NCBI GenBank assembly: GCA_022539475.1
Contig: VCMS01000427.1
Location: 1 to 33,728, forward strand
From: Gracilaria domingensis
Lineage: Eukaryota > Rhodophyta > Florideophyceae > Gracilariales > Gracilariaceae
Direction of reading: 5' to 3'
Length of the DNA stretch: 33,728 nt
Part shown: positions 9,637-19,530 of the stretch, in pieces
How the letters are laid out: the number at the start of each line of letters is the position of its first letter
Numbering within the stretch: position 1 is the stretch's first letter
Made by a program: the position numbers and the translations under genes
The notes under the pieces: model-generated
Told to the model about the DNA's origin: nothing
The model's database searches: none
What the model saw: the letters and a program-made list of their open reading frames with translations, nothing else

Positions 9637-10837
9637 CATTACTTCAGAAGAGTTAGTCCGTGAACAACAAGTGGATGCCTTCTGTACGCAGATTCGTGGT
9701 CGACTCAACGCAGGATTTAAGATACCCTTTTCGATTAACGGCAGGGGAGTTTTTGTCAGGATGGTTGAATCTAACCAACAAATTGTGGTTCTCGACTCTT
9801 TACAACAACGGGTGCTGCATCTCTCACACTATGTCAAAGTAGGCGCACAACCTGGGAGCAGGAAAGTCTATTTGATTCTCCGAAGATATTTCTATTGGCC
9901 AGCGATGGCTTTCGACTGCTACGCAGTTCGCTGTTCGTGTACGGAATGCGCGCAAAACAACTTCAGACTCCGACGGTATTCTAAGAAGTTGTCGCTGTTT
10001 CCAGCTCGCGCTCCCTTGGAGTTCATGGCTATCGATATCCTTGGTGAATTGATCAAGACTGCTCGCGGTAACCGGTTTCTCCTGTTTATCACGGACAGGT
10101 TGTTTCAAAGCTGGTACGGATAGTTCCGTTAAAGCCTATCACCGCTCGCGTGGTCACGGAGGCGTTTGTCACGCATTGGGTCTTTTCATTCATCTGTTAT
10201 CAGATAATAGACCGCAATTCACGCAGTTCTTTCAGTACGTGTGGAGAATCTTGGATATAAAGAACTTGTTGACGTCAACTTATCATCCCCAGAGTAATTG
10301 GCAAGTTGAAATTTTTAATCAAACAGTGCTGAACGCATTACGATACTATGTTGCGGATCACCCCAAGAACTGGGACCTATACAGGGACTCGATTACTTAC
10401 GCGTACAACACCCAGGTTTATCGGGCTACCTCGATATCACCATTCGAGTTGGTTTTACCCAGAAGACTGCCGCCGGTTGCAATAGAAGCTGAACCGACAC
10501 TGTCAACGTACCCGTCGCCGGTAAGTACAAGGATGCCTGGAAATCTTGATTAACGAAGATGGTACCTGTTGCCGAGAGGGCCACGAATAAGGCGCAGCTT
10601 GCCTACAAGCGTAACGTCGATAAGCGAATTCGACGTCCCCTACCTATAATTCGTAAAGATGACTACGTGTTCTTACGCAGAGAACACTATAATCCTGAAA
10701 AAGAACGGCGTCATAGGCTGTCCCCGATTACGGACGGTCCTTATCGAGTTGTCGAAGTCGCTTCTGACACTGTCGTCCTCGAAATTGACAATCAACACGA
10801 ACGTATTTCTCGTGAAATGCGTTACGCTCGCGCCTAA
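9637..10837 (+). pseudogene. pol: pol of element 2: integrase part, truncated by insertion of element 1
   Basis: The frame starts abruptly at the LTR edge as ITSEELVREQ, matching ISPEEMIREQ of element 1, so the upstream pol was separated by the insertion of element 1. The HHCC zinc region is complete here (H in LHLSHY, H in AQPG replaced by Q, then CSCTEC). The integrase core keeps D in AIDILG, D in LLSDN and E in QVE. However, GG became RP after the second D, and one residue is missing (D-34-E). Frame shifts lie near 10110, 10185 and 10520. A TGA at 10547-10549 stands where element 1 has TGG. The GPY module (DGPYRVVEV) is intact, and the frame ends at 10837. The protein cannot be active. This copy is more decayed than element 1. 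Confidence 0.9.
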
Positions 10838-11446
10838 TCCAAATGTGCAGCTGTCTACTGGCCCCGCCGCTTCAGTTGATTTTACGCAGGAGGAATCCGC
10901 TTGCGTATCTACGCACCGCGCATCACAGCGCCCTGCTGTTCTTCCGCACCCGGGTCGAGGTTTAACTGATCTACCTTTGGAAGTTTATTCTCCATTACGA
11001 CATGATACCGCTGATACTCGAAATGTTCGAGGGACTCTACTCGAGTTACCCCGCCCATACATATCCTCGCGAAACCCGTGGCTCTGCCTAAGGAGGGGGA
11101 GGGTGATGCTGATTCGTTCGTAAACGATTTTCCGGCGTCCCACGGTTCTCCAGCAACTGGACCTGGTACTGCTGTTGCCGAAGATGGCACTGCTCTTACC
11201 CGACATACCATATCTAGTGACGCAATGGCCTCCCGGAGTGAGACACATTCGCAAGTTACGAAGTCTCCCCGCAGGGATGGTCCAAGCGCTCGGAGTATCA
11301 TTACCGCTGCGGCCTCGGTTCGTCGAGCTGAGAAGAAAGTTTCTGTTGATCCTGAGTCGCAACCGCACGAGGAGAATGATAAGGACTTCGATGATATAGA
11401 ATCGGATCCAGCATGGATGGCTGTGTGGATTCCAGAGCATTTCTGA
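10838..11446 (+). pseudogene. Pro/Ser/Thr-rich tail of element 2 integrase
   Basis: After the GPY module the pol tail continues in a shifted frame. It carries LPHPGRGLTDLP, which matches VPHPDRSLTDLP in the element 1 tail, then a polar, low-complexity stretch that ends WMAVWIPEHF and a stop at 11444-11446. Such tails normally lead to the chromodomain. Here the chromodomain lies about 930 bases further on in its own frame. The long minus-strand frames over this stretch are shadows and have no counterpart in element 1. Confidence 0.6.
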
Positions 11447-12378
11447 TAACATGGATACCATGGAAGGTGCATACCAGTTGGTCACTTGGTACTTCACCGT
11501 CACAAGGTGATCCACGACGTGGAGAGACCGTTTGCACGGTGCGCTCATCTGCCTGTCACTTCAGGTGCAGTGCCGCAATCTCGCGAAGGAGGGCAGTCGC
11601 ATGCGCTGCGCGCGAGCACTGCTATTCTGTGGAATCTCCTTATTGAGAATTGGATTACATATTTATCCGTGAAGGGCCGAATCCGGCGCTGTGGGCATTG
11701 CCGAATTTCGAAAAAACTCAAATTTTCGTGTTGCCAACCGCTCACGGTGTCCTCTCGTGGCACTCGTACCCCCTGCAACAGCGCGCGCAATTTAATTGCC
11801 TGATTTTTTGGCTTGCCACGGCGCGTGGACTCCGGTGCAAACAGATGGCATGGCGCATGGACACTTGGCACCTTTGCAGACCCAAGCAGGAACGCTTGCA
11901 CAAGAACACGTGGCAACATGCATGGCCAATGAGATCACGTTGCACTCCGTGCAACCGGTCAACCGGTGTGACAATGCAACTGCCCACGTGGCGACCGCCG
12001 CACCAATGGCGTTGAAGTTCACAATCTTCGTGGCCCGGTGAACCTCCGGCAAGGATAGAAAGAGCCTGAAGACGGTAATCACCGAGAACGGTCAGCCTCG
12101 TGAATACGAATATATCGTGTATCGTTGTTGACACCGTTTATCGGTTTGTTCGTTGATGTTCATGAACGGATACCCGTTGAACTCAGAAAGCTGAGGAGTA
12201 TTAATTGCACTTCGATATTCGAAAACTGGGTGTATCCAGGTGGGGCTCTAGTACTGCTGTCACATCGCGCGCTCGCGAAGCTCGCGCGAATGAAATTGGC
12301 AAAAGCCGTTGCCGTAGCCTCCACCAGAAGAGTCTTGTAGCAAACCTCGTAAGGTGTTCTCATCGTCTGAGTATCTCA
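11447..12378 (+). repeat. Pre-chromodomain region of element 2 with degenerate 22-bp array (about 11830-12010)
   Basis: The tetramer TGCA occurs at 11875, 11897, 11919 and 11941, exactly 22 bases apart. The surrounding units carry CACTTGG, CACGTGG (twice) and CCAATG cores. This is the counterpart of the array at 1690-2050 in element 1. The sequences have diverged, but the period, the cores and the position between integrase tail and chromodomain agree. No gene is seen in 11447-11830 or 12010-12378. Confidence 0.55.
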
Positions 12379-12612
12379 ATGGTTAATCCAGAAACGGATG
12401 TCTACCGGCAGAGGTATGTCGTCCACCAAATTATGCGGCATGTTGCAGGTCCCGATGGGAGGTTCCGTTATCAAATCCGTTGGTATGGATACCCTCGTGA
12501 AGAACATACGTACGAACATATTGGAAATTTACCTCGTTCAAAGGTAATAGCTTATCACTGGCGTTCGCGTACAGCTCTTCCTCCATATCTGGATTGCGCC
12601 CAGGTGGGATAA
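12379..12612 (+). CDS. Small stand-alone chromodomain protein of element 2
   Basis: The frame encodes about 77 residues from an ATG (MVNPETD) to the TGA at 12610-12612. It contains YVVHQIMRH, then FRYQIRWYGYP and YEHIGNLPRS, the chromodomain pattern, with tyrosine and histidine at the usual WEP position. It aligns over its whole length with the element 1 chromodomain, including the MVN start and the LPP near the C-terminus. The frame is open upstream to about 12205 without a better start. Like its counterpart it is intact, while the surrounding pol is broken. Its expected role is to guide integration to chromatin marks. Confidence 0.7.
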   Translation: MVNPETDVYRQRYVVHQIMRHVAGPDGRFRYQIRWYGYPREEHTYEHIGNLPRSKVIAYHWRSRTALPPYLDCAQVG

Positions 12613-12978
12613 CTCATGACCGAGCACGAGCGTTCTCATTGTTGTCCGCTCTGCAGAACGGTTTGGTTATCAAGGTATTACTCGTTGGTTCGAGAGAATC
12701 TCAGGGATGAAGAAGAAGCATAACTCCGAATTAACGGAGTCACCGAATTAACGGTTAAGAAGTAACAGAAGTTCATGAATCATGAAGTACACTGAATCGT
12801 GAAGTAAAAAGATGAAGATGAAGAATCGGAAACTATAAATTCAGAAGTTGAAGAAGAAGAAATGAAGAAGGAAGATCTATCACTGTAATTCAGTCTTACC
12901 AGAAGAGTGGTTCTAAGATGATTTATGCTACTTGCGTAGCAAGGGGTCACGAGAGGTTGTTGTCACGTCGTCGGGTTC
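12613..12978. other. Convergent spacer of element 2, GAA-rich
   Basis: This spacer lies between the chromodomain stop (plus) and the aORF stop (minus). It is rich in GAA/GAAGAAGAA on the plus strand (about 12705-12880). A short direct repeat, GAATTAACGG, occurs twice near 12728 and 12745. It mirrors the 759-1116 spacer of element 1 in length and strand composition. No gene is seen. Confidence 0.5.
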
Positions 12979-14962
12979 TTATATTCCCGCCGCTGGAGCA
13001 CCTCCCGGATTGGTGGGGCCACCCTGGTTCAGGGAAAGCGAAGGGTAGCTCTGCGCAGCTAACGCCAGCATCTGGCCGATATCCGTCATCACCGGTGGAA
13101 TCGGGACCCCCATCTGGGTGAGCTGGTTTCGCAACGCAGCAGCCTGCGGATCAACCGCCCCAGTCTGCGTGATGTTCCAACCAGGTGGAGCGCTACACCC
13201 GCTTGCTCCCGTCGTTGGGATAACCTGCATGCTACTCACCGGCGTCGGTTGCACCCCCTCTCCAGGGTTCACTGGTTCGATAACCGCCATCGGATCGTCC
13301 TCCCTGTCTCGGTCATAGTAACTGTCGGAAAACATGAACCTGATCCGGTGATCACTCGTCACGACACTAGGCACTTGCTTCAAGGCACGAGGTTCCGCGA
13401 AGTCGGTCACGGTCCTCTCCCAAGGGTTGAAGTATACGAAGTCTCCAGCCCCTGGATATCCTCTACCTGGCGACTTATCGAAGCGCGTACGCTGACCCGC
13501 TGAAACGTTCTCGGGCGTTACTCTGCTCCAATCGATATCATCGATGACGTCGAGAAGGTACAGAAATTCATCCACGTTGGTGGAGGAACAGAGAGCGGTG
13601 CGTAAATCCACTTGTCGAACGAGCTGCCTCAACTTCGGGGGAAGGTATCAAATACCGCACTGGTCGTAGACTTCCCAGAGGGTGAACGCGGCATCGCGGG
13701 CAGCTCATTCGCACATCATCAGAGCCCAGTACCCGGATTTCGGATTTGAAATCATTCGGAACCCAATGTAGGCAATGCAGGGAGGACACTCCGCGAAACA
13801 ACCGCGTGGAACCTCAAGGTTGCTCCACGACGGAGGAAATGGGACGTAGCGACCCGGTAGTGCGTCATGTCGCAGACGATCCACTTCGGAATTCGTGTAA
13901 GGTACGAAGAACCCGGACCGGGATCGCCACTTCCTTTCACTTCAGACAGGGTCGCTGAAGGTCCCCTCGCCAGAAGGGCGTCGCATAAAGCGAAACTCTG
14001 CTAGCAGAATGGATCGGTTGAAGAGCAACCTATCGGGATCCATCGGAGCATTCCGGATAATCTTCGTCGGATCGAACCCAGCGAGATTCGCTCCATAGGA
14101 GATTTCACGGTACGTTCGGTATCGGGAGAGATCGAACCCGTACTGGGGCGGTACCACTTCTGGTGGATTGTGAGCACGGTTCATTCGGAAGTACGAAAGA
14201 CGCGCCATACCTGCGCGAGCTTCGTCCAGCATCTCGTACTACCTGCCGGTTCTTTTCCTGTCAAGGAGGTGTGGTGTGCCCCCGCAATGCGGGTTCTCCA
14301 CTCCCCGGAGGTCACCATATCTCGTTAAAAACCGCCTGGAAATGTGCCGTCTTCCGTGAAGGAATCGATGGTGTCTTCATCCTTCACCGGTTGAGGGTGG
14401 AACCAGGGAGCTCTGGAAATGTGCCGTCTTCCGTGAAGGAATCGATGATTTCTTCATCCTTCACCAGTTGAGGGTGGAACCAGGGAGCTCTGGAATACGC
14501 CCAACCGCCGTCTAGTCGCGGATCTCGAACGAGAAGCGATTCGCGTGTGATCCATCCCGATGTGTGCGCCGTAACCGGCATAGCTCTAGAGAAGTTCGAA
14601 GCCGATACCGCGGCAACGTTCATAGCTGAAGCGACGGGCTGCTGACTCCCCTGTGGCGGCAGGGCTGTGGCGAAACCGCCGAAGTATCCTGCTCCTGTGG
14701 AAGACGTTCCGGCACCGGAGGGAGCACCAGACTGGCTGGGACCCCCTGAGGAAAGGAAAGCGCTGTCGTTAGAATTCGGATTCATCAAAAAAGCGACTTC
14801 TCGCGTGGCTTGGTGGTTCGGAATGTTGAACTTCGCTGCAGGCGTGTGTTCACTTGAGAGTGTATCGCTGTTGAGCTTTGGTTTTCTTGGTATCGGGATG
14901 TCGGAGTCACTAATGCTTGAGCTTATATGTTCTCGCAAACGAGGTGGTAATGTCGCCCACAC
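12979..14962 (-). pseudogene. aORF of element 2 (opposite-strand retrotransposon gene)
   Basis: This copy covers almost the whole gene. The N-terminus is Ser/Pro-rich and includes SDSDIPIP, matching MDISEIPVP in element 3. Then come GYFGGFA, GWITRESLLV, WAYSRAPWFHP, YGFDLSRYRTY, EVPRGCF, IDDIDWS, SPGRGYPGAGDFVYF, FMFSDSYY and a C-terminal MGVPIPP motif. A 77-bp tandem duplication (14337-14490) shifts the frame once. After it a single frame continues to the end with three TGA codons at 13944-13942, 13707-13705 and 13650-13648. The element 3 copy has CGA, TGG and TGG at those places. No clear ATG remains at the expected start near 14895. The protein matches no family I know. Low-complexity Ala/Pro/Gly tails and lack of catalytic motifs suggest a structural or nucleic-acid-binding role, which is only a guess. 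Confidence 0.75.
14337..14490. repeat. 77-bp tandem duplication inside element 2 aORF
   Basis: Two nearly identical 77-base copies, 14337-14413 and 14414-14490, differ at only a few positions. They cover the WAYSRAPWFHP coding segment. 77 is not a multiple of three, so the duplication breaks the reading frame. Confidence 0.9.
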
Positions 14963-14977
14963 GGTATTGCTCGATGT

Positions 14978-14989
14978 AAGGAGGGGGAT
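14978..14989 (+). promoter_or_regulatory. Polypurine tract of element 2
   Basis: AAGGAGGGGGAT stands directly before the LTR start TGTACAGCAA on the plus strand, the pol sense. The same tract lies beside the LTR of element 3 on the minus strand. In LTR retrotransposons this tract primes plus-strand DNA synthesis, so it fixes the sense direction of the element as that of pol and marks this LTR as the 3' one. Confidence 0.75.
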
Positions 14990-14990
14990 G

Positions 14991-15980
14991 TGTACAGCAA
15001 TCGCGATTTCGCGTTTGTGACGTATTCCGTTTCAGAACACCTCGGCTCTTCCAGGTGCCTCTACCGCAAGGTTATGAATTTGGGTGGCATTTTGACACCA
15101 TATTGCATGGTGGCACCCGATGGGTTTGATGGATTGGTAACTGGTTGTGGCAGTGGATCGCGTGTACGCGTGTATAGATTGGCTCTGTTACAGAGAAAAC
15201 TAGATTGGTTTTTAGAATTAGTGGCCGCCAAGGCGGGTCTACACAAGTGCAACAAGTGTGTGGCTCTGCCTTATTTGGCACTACGTATTTTAATTATTTA
15301 GTTTAATTTTGTGGAAACCTACTTAGGTGATGGCGACCTCGCCTTCACCATCACAAAGTAAATTCAAACTTGTCCGCGGCTCTGACCTGAACGCCTGCGC
15401 GTAGTGCACAACTTTGCGAAGAGGGTCACCGCGTACGGTTTTGCTTCTTTCATCCCCAGGGGATCACTCAGGTACCCTGATCTATCACTTCGTTTGTCTT
15501 CGGACTGTGTTCGCACGTTTACTTGCAGGTGTCCGCTACTCTGGTGTTCAGATATTGTATCGACTCCGTATAGAGGTCGGCCGCATGGGCTCAATACACA
15601 TCGTCACCCTCGGCCCGTGCCTGTTGCCGCTCGTCGCACGACCCCGCCCTCGGGTTTGTCCCTTTTCCTTTTCTCTCCTTTCCCCTTTTTCCCATCCTTT
15701 TTCCTATCTTTTTCCTATCTTTTTCTCCTTTTTCGAGGCACCCCGTCGACCTGAGTTTCTTCCCTTCCGCCTCCGATCAGAGATATACGACTCTCGAGCG
15801 CTTGCTTACAAATCCTTTCTTGTCGATTTCCGCCCTCACCTCCGTGGTATTTCCTAAGTACGGGCGGTTTTACTCCCACTTTGTCCATTACGGAGGCCTC
15901 TTCTGCTCAGTCTACCTCCCAAGGAAGCAAGGACTCGAGCAACTTGTGTGTCATTTCTCCCAAGCGGGATTTGCACTACA
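14991..15980 (+). repeat. 3' LTR of element 2 (990 bp)
   Basis: It begins TGTACAGCAATCGC after the polypurine tract and ends GATTTGCACTACA. It is homologous, reversed, to 18471-19450: the shared segment around GTGTATTGAGCCCATGCGG (minus strand) matches GTGTATTAAGCCCACGCGG in element 3. The structured block lies at 15327-15439. A pyrimidine-rich tract (TTTTCCTATC repeats) occupies about 15655-15735. The long frames on either strand here are low-complexity shadows. The element ends here. The flank starts CAACC, and the matching flank is not in the window. Confidence 0.8.
15327..15439 (-). repeat. Structured LTR block, element 2
   Basis: It has the same order of stems as in elements 1 and 3, read on the minus strand: ACCG-TACG-CGGT (15439-15428), ACGC-GCAG-GCGT (15402-15391), the constant AGAGCCG, and a terminal hairpin with GTGAT/ATCAC and GGCGA/TCGCC stems (15327-15354). 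The middle stem has different bases from the other copies but still pairs around the same GCAG loop. Confidence 0.5.
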
Positions 15981-16789
15981 CAACCCATGCCCGGTAGGTG
16001 TGAAATCATGACCTCCAACATTTTTAACATTCTATGTGCTTGCACTATTGCGGAAAGCCAGCTCAACTACGTATTCAAGGCTTCACAGTCTGGTTTCAAG
16101 TATTATGGATACGTCGAACTGAGCAAACCTTGAACAGAGGCTACTGACCGCGATTTCTGCACCACGCCAAATGAAGTGCCAGTGCGCTGCGTTCAAGCGT
16201 ATCCGTTGAAATAACACAAAAATTAAAAAAATCTGTTTCTTGGTTGCGTTCAAGCGTTAGAGCGCATGCGCTGACAACATGAGAACGCTTAAATCAGTTC
16301 CAAAACGCTCGATGCAATCCGAGCTATATATATATATGTGGAAATCAGTCAAAGGCGCAATTGTCAGCGCCTGCGAACACGATCTTCGCCTCTGCTCTCC
16401 ACCGTCAGGTCCGCTCACGCGCTGCCTGGAAGCCTTCTGCCTGCGCCTTTCTCCCTTATACATTTTTCTTTGCGTCGCAATAGAGATAATTGTAGTTACA
16501 AGCATCGAGGATATCGAGATCGCCTTCGTGCAAATGCGAAATAGAGAACGATTTGGCAACGGTGTTGCGAGGCGGCTGGCTCAATCTTCCCCGAAAAGGC
16601 CCGCTTTCTACCTGTTTACCTTCGAACTGGCTATGGTACTCGCGTTTCATGCATCCCGCTTCCTATCTTACAGATATTTTTTTAAGTGCTTTGGCTCATC
16701 TATTTCTCTTGCGAGTTGGGAAATCGCGGGAGATGATGGTATGACACTTTAACGTGTCCGCAGTAATATGATAATGGCATAATTAAGCG
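15981..16789. other. No gene recognised; AT microsatellite and short repeats
   Basis: The DNA after element 2 holds a TA repeat (about 16325-16337) and two copies of GCGTTCAAGCGT (near 16191 and 16246). Plus- and minus-strand frames of 100 to 157 codons at 16257-16752 have no protein-like composition or recognised motif. I consider them chance. Confidence 0.4.
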
Positions 16790-17183
16790 CGGAGGTCTAT
16801 ATTTGTCAGGATAACCTGCAGTTGCACGTGAACAGGGAATATGGACTATTTTTGACGCAGGGTTTACAACGCTGAACAGGGTTGGTACCAATCACTCCGG
16901 ACGTGGATGGAACCAGCTACTATTGCGATCGCTAGGACAAGTAGCGATGAGGAAGGCTAAGATGGTGCCGGGATTTTGTTCTTTCATCGTTCAAATGAAA
17001 TTCAAGAGAGCTAGAAAGGGTTTATATGTTCGGATTGGGCGTCGTGATTTTGTTGTAAGTGGCGATGAATCTGATGTCCAATTCTGTCTTGGTGGCGATG
17101 GAGTCACACCAATGGACGTGGTTGGGGAAGGGGATCCAATTGATGAGCTGTGTAACATGTTTCGCCCAATGCTACAAATTTAA
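16790..17183 (+). pseudogene. Unidentified protein fragment
   Basis: A frame with protein-like composition ends at the TAA at 17181-17183. Read back through one in-frame TAA at about 16813, it continues to about 16780 as KRGGLYLSG, stop, PAVAREQGIWTIFDAG, and on to GRGWNQLLLRSL, FVVSGDESDVQF and a Met-Asp-rich end. I do not recognise the family. The likely N-terminus is missing, and no start can be chosen. The frame beside it on the minus strand (17488-17180) overlaps its end and is probably chance. Confidence 0.3.
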
Positions 17184-17759
17184 CAAGGTGTTTTTTCGTT
17201 CTCGCTCTTTGGTCGAAAACGTTGGTCTTGCGTAGGTCGGGTATGCTCGAACGAGTTCACACGGGTCGAATAGCATAGATACGTCTTAAGATGAATCGCA
17301 CTGCTGAAGAACACTTGGGAGCCCTGAGTGAGTAAATAAGATATGGATGGCAGAGGAAGAGAGACACCGTAGCGATCTTCTGTGAATTTTTGAAGGCTTC
17401 TGATTGCGCGTACCACCATAGATTGATGGCTTAATATCTCTTCTGGAATGCCCTGTTCAGTTGTCAAGATTAATACGTCGCTTTTCATGGGCCGGAGGTA
17501 GACTTGGAGATTAAAAACTTCCGATACGAGCCCGTTCGTCCTTCCCCGAAGATTACCACAAAGGGGATTGCTTCGCCAGCATTAGAGATATCGTACGTAA
17601 TTGACCTCTCAGACCAGGTCAGCGCGCTCTATCGTACGCGAAATTTAGGATATTGTACGTATAAACATAAAGAGAGAGAGAGAGATGTCCGCAGTGAAGA
17701 ATTATAAATGAAGTTGTTGGAAGTTTCTGGTGAACATTTCATTTACTCAGACATGATGC
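17184..17759. other. No gene recognised; short AG repeat
   Basis: This stretch contains an AGAGAG microsatellite (about 17670-17684) and frames of at most about 100 codons without recognised motifs. Confidence 0.35.
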
Positions 17760-18424
17760 CTAGAAGTTTAGAAGAGCCGCCGTGTCAGTTCTGAAGTGTA
17801 GGGCTATCTCTCTCATGTACGTATGTTGCAATTGTTCCGGGGATGTGTTCATTTGGAACGCTATCTTCTTGAGCAAATCTGCTTCATTTACATTCTCGAA
17901 AATGTGGCTTCGATGATACTTTTCGTGTATCATGGAGACGTAACTTTGCCAAAAATCGATCTTCGTCACACAGCAAAGGTTTTCATTGTGCGAACTCATA
18001 AATTTCCGGAGTGCTGTTGTAATTTGTGGAGGTGTCAGCATTTTTGCGGTGCTTGTGTGAATCAAGAGTGGCTTCAATGGCCTACACTCAGCACTACCGA
18101 ACCTCTTCATTATCGCTGGACGAAAATTTTCGATGTGAAACCTCAACTATAGTATCACTGCTGTCGCAGGTAAAATCAGATTCGGCAGATCCAGATGTCG
18201 TGGAGCTTCTCATCTAACGTTCGCAGCTCGATGTTTGAGACTGAATTGCTGCAACAGAAGTACTGCTCGTACTCAAATTTGCTCGGTAGTTGAAGCTGAC
18301 TCAATACTTGGGGTCTTTGACCTCCAGAAGCGAGCCCAAGCAGAGCAATAATGTTCACAGACCAGTTCGCTTCATATGAGTATACTACCGACGCGGGATC
18401 GCTCATGGTTTCTCTTTTGGCCAA
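17760..18424 (-). pseudogene. Possible tyrosine-recombinase C-terminal domain relic
   Basis: Two adjacent minus-strand frames (18424-18176 and 18146-17760) together resemble the catalytic half of a eukaryotic tyrosine recombinase. SGGQRPQVL could be the box I arginine region. VTKIDFWQSYVSMIHEKY followed by EQLQHTYMRE could be the box II region and the tyrosine. At the position where the family has a catalytic arginine (DFR-x-SY) the sequence reads DFWQSY, a change possible by one C-to-T step from CGG to TGG. A frame break lies between the two parts. An in-frame TGA lies just upstream of 18424, and the LTR of element 3 starts 46 bases further on. Element 3 may therefore have inserted into this gene. 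The assignment rests on motif shape only. Confidence 0.35.
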
Positions 18425-18470
18425 TCGAAGTTGTCAGGCAGCCCGCATTTTCTTGATCTGTCTGAGAAGA

Positions 18471-19450
18471 TGTAGAGCAAAACCCCAGCGATGGGATCGT
18501 CTTTCAAGGCGTTCGAGTCTTTGCCCTCTAGACGAGGTGAACTCAGTGGTGAGCCCTCCGAACACGGATAGTGCGGGTGTAAGACCGCCCGTGGTACGGG
18601 ATATACCTACGGAGGTTGATGGGTGAACGGGCCTGATCCAGGAATCCGGCGAAAAGCGACGGAATGGTTCAGAAGGGAGGTACCGTAGAGCGATGTGAGC
18701 TCTAGGTAAAAGAGGGAAAAGGAAGGGAAACCACAGGAGGAAAAGAGAGGAATCCCGCGGCGGGACGTGTGGCAAGCGGCAACAGACCCGGCGCAGGGAG
18801 ACGACGATGTGTATTAAGCCCACGCGGCACAACTCTATACAGAGACGGAAACGCTACCAATTGTGGTGAAAGCAGTACAACTGCACAGTAAAAAAACAGA
18901 AAGTCCGAAGACACGGAATAAATAAGCCCGAAGGCAAAGCCAAAATGGTCAGTATTGCCTGAGTGATCCCGAGGGATGAATCCAATCCGTACCGTACGCG
19001 GTGACCCTCCTGAAGGAGTTGTACACTTCGCGCAGGCGAACTTGGTTCAGAGCCGAACTCGGTTACCCTTTACTGAAGGAGGAGGTGACCGGGAGGTCAC
19101 CTCTTATATCGTAACCGATAAATTAGTTAAACTAAATTCAATAATCTAGTGCACACCTATGCAGGTCCATACACGTGGTGCACGTGACAACCCGCGGCAG
19201 CGGCCAGTAAAATATCCGACAATCATAAGAAGACATGTGTGAACACACCCATTCCTACACACGCGTACACGCGACCAATACTCATCTGCGCCACGTCATG
19301 GCCGACCCCTCAGGGTGTCATACCTCAATACTGCCAAAAGGTATCCCATCCGTGGGCCAATACTCATACCTTCCTAGTACCCGGAATCATCCTTACCAGG
19401 AGTTTATGAAATCCTTCCCTGTGTACCGGGCGAGCACGTTTTGCTCTACA
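18471..19450 (-). repeat. 3' LTR of element 3 (980 bp)
   Basis: On the plus strand it runs from TGTAGAGCAAAACC to GGGCGAGCACGTTTTGCTCTACA-type ends, with perfect inverted tips TGTAGAGCAAAAC/GTTTTGCTCTACA. A polypurine tract abuts its right edge on the minus strand, so this is the 3' LTR of an element whose pol would run on the minus strand from the right. The structured block is at 18991-19103. The left flank reads GAGAAGA. The promoter for aORF probably lies in this LTR, because the aORF start is 80 bases inside it. Confidence 0.82.
18991..19103 (+). repeat. Structured LTR block, element 3
   Basis: Stems: ACCG-TACG-CGGT (18991-19002), GGTGACC with GGTTACC (19000-19006 and 19061-19067), CTCC-TGAA-GGAG (19007-19018), TTCGC-GCAG-GCGAA (19027-19040), GTTC-AGAGCC-GAAC (about 19044-19057) and a perfect terminal hairpin GAGGTGACC-GGGA-GGTCACCTC (19082-19103). 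This copy has the cleanest pairing of the three. Confidence 0.5.
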
Positions 19451-19452
19451 TA

Positions 19453-19463
19453 TCCCCCTCCTT
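19453..19463 (-). promoter_or_regulatory. Polypurine tract of element 3
   Basis: On the minus strand AAGGAGGGGGA lies two bases before the LTR edge, the same tract as at 14978-14989. It shows that the sense strand of this element is minus, opposite to aORF. Confidence 0.7.
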
Positions 19464-19530
19464 AGCGTAGGAAACATCCGGTTTGCAAGCAGAGACTCAT
19501 CAGCGAGCGAGTATGTAAGCGCGGTCTACC

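Noticed and set aside
10909..11548. Two 187-codon minus-strand frames opposite the integrase tail of element 2
   Set aside because: They mirror the low-complexity tail, have no counterpart in element 1 and no recognised motifs.
8743..15980. A DNA transposon with long terminal inverted repeats spanning 8743-15980
   Set aside because: The inverted repeats are the LTRs of two oppositely oriented elements, one inserted in the other. The polypurine tract and integrase junction show this.
16279..16752. 157-codon plus-strand frame
   Set aside because: It begins in a TA microsatellite and has no conserved pattern. Considered chance.
18955..18985. Hammerhead-ribozyme-like core CTGAGTGA-TCCC...GGGA-TGAA in the LTRs of elements 3 and 2
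   Set aside because: The core has one extra base compared with CUGANGA, I find no stem III partner or cleavage site, and element 1 lacks it. A covariance-model search could settle it.
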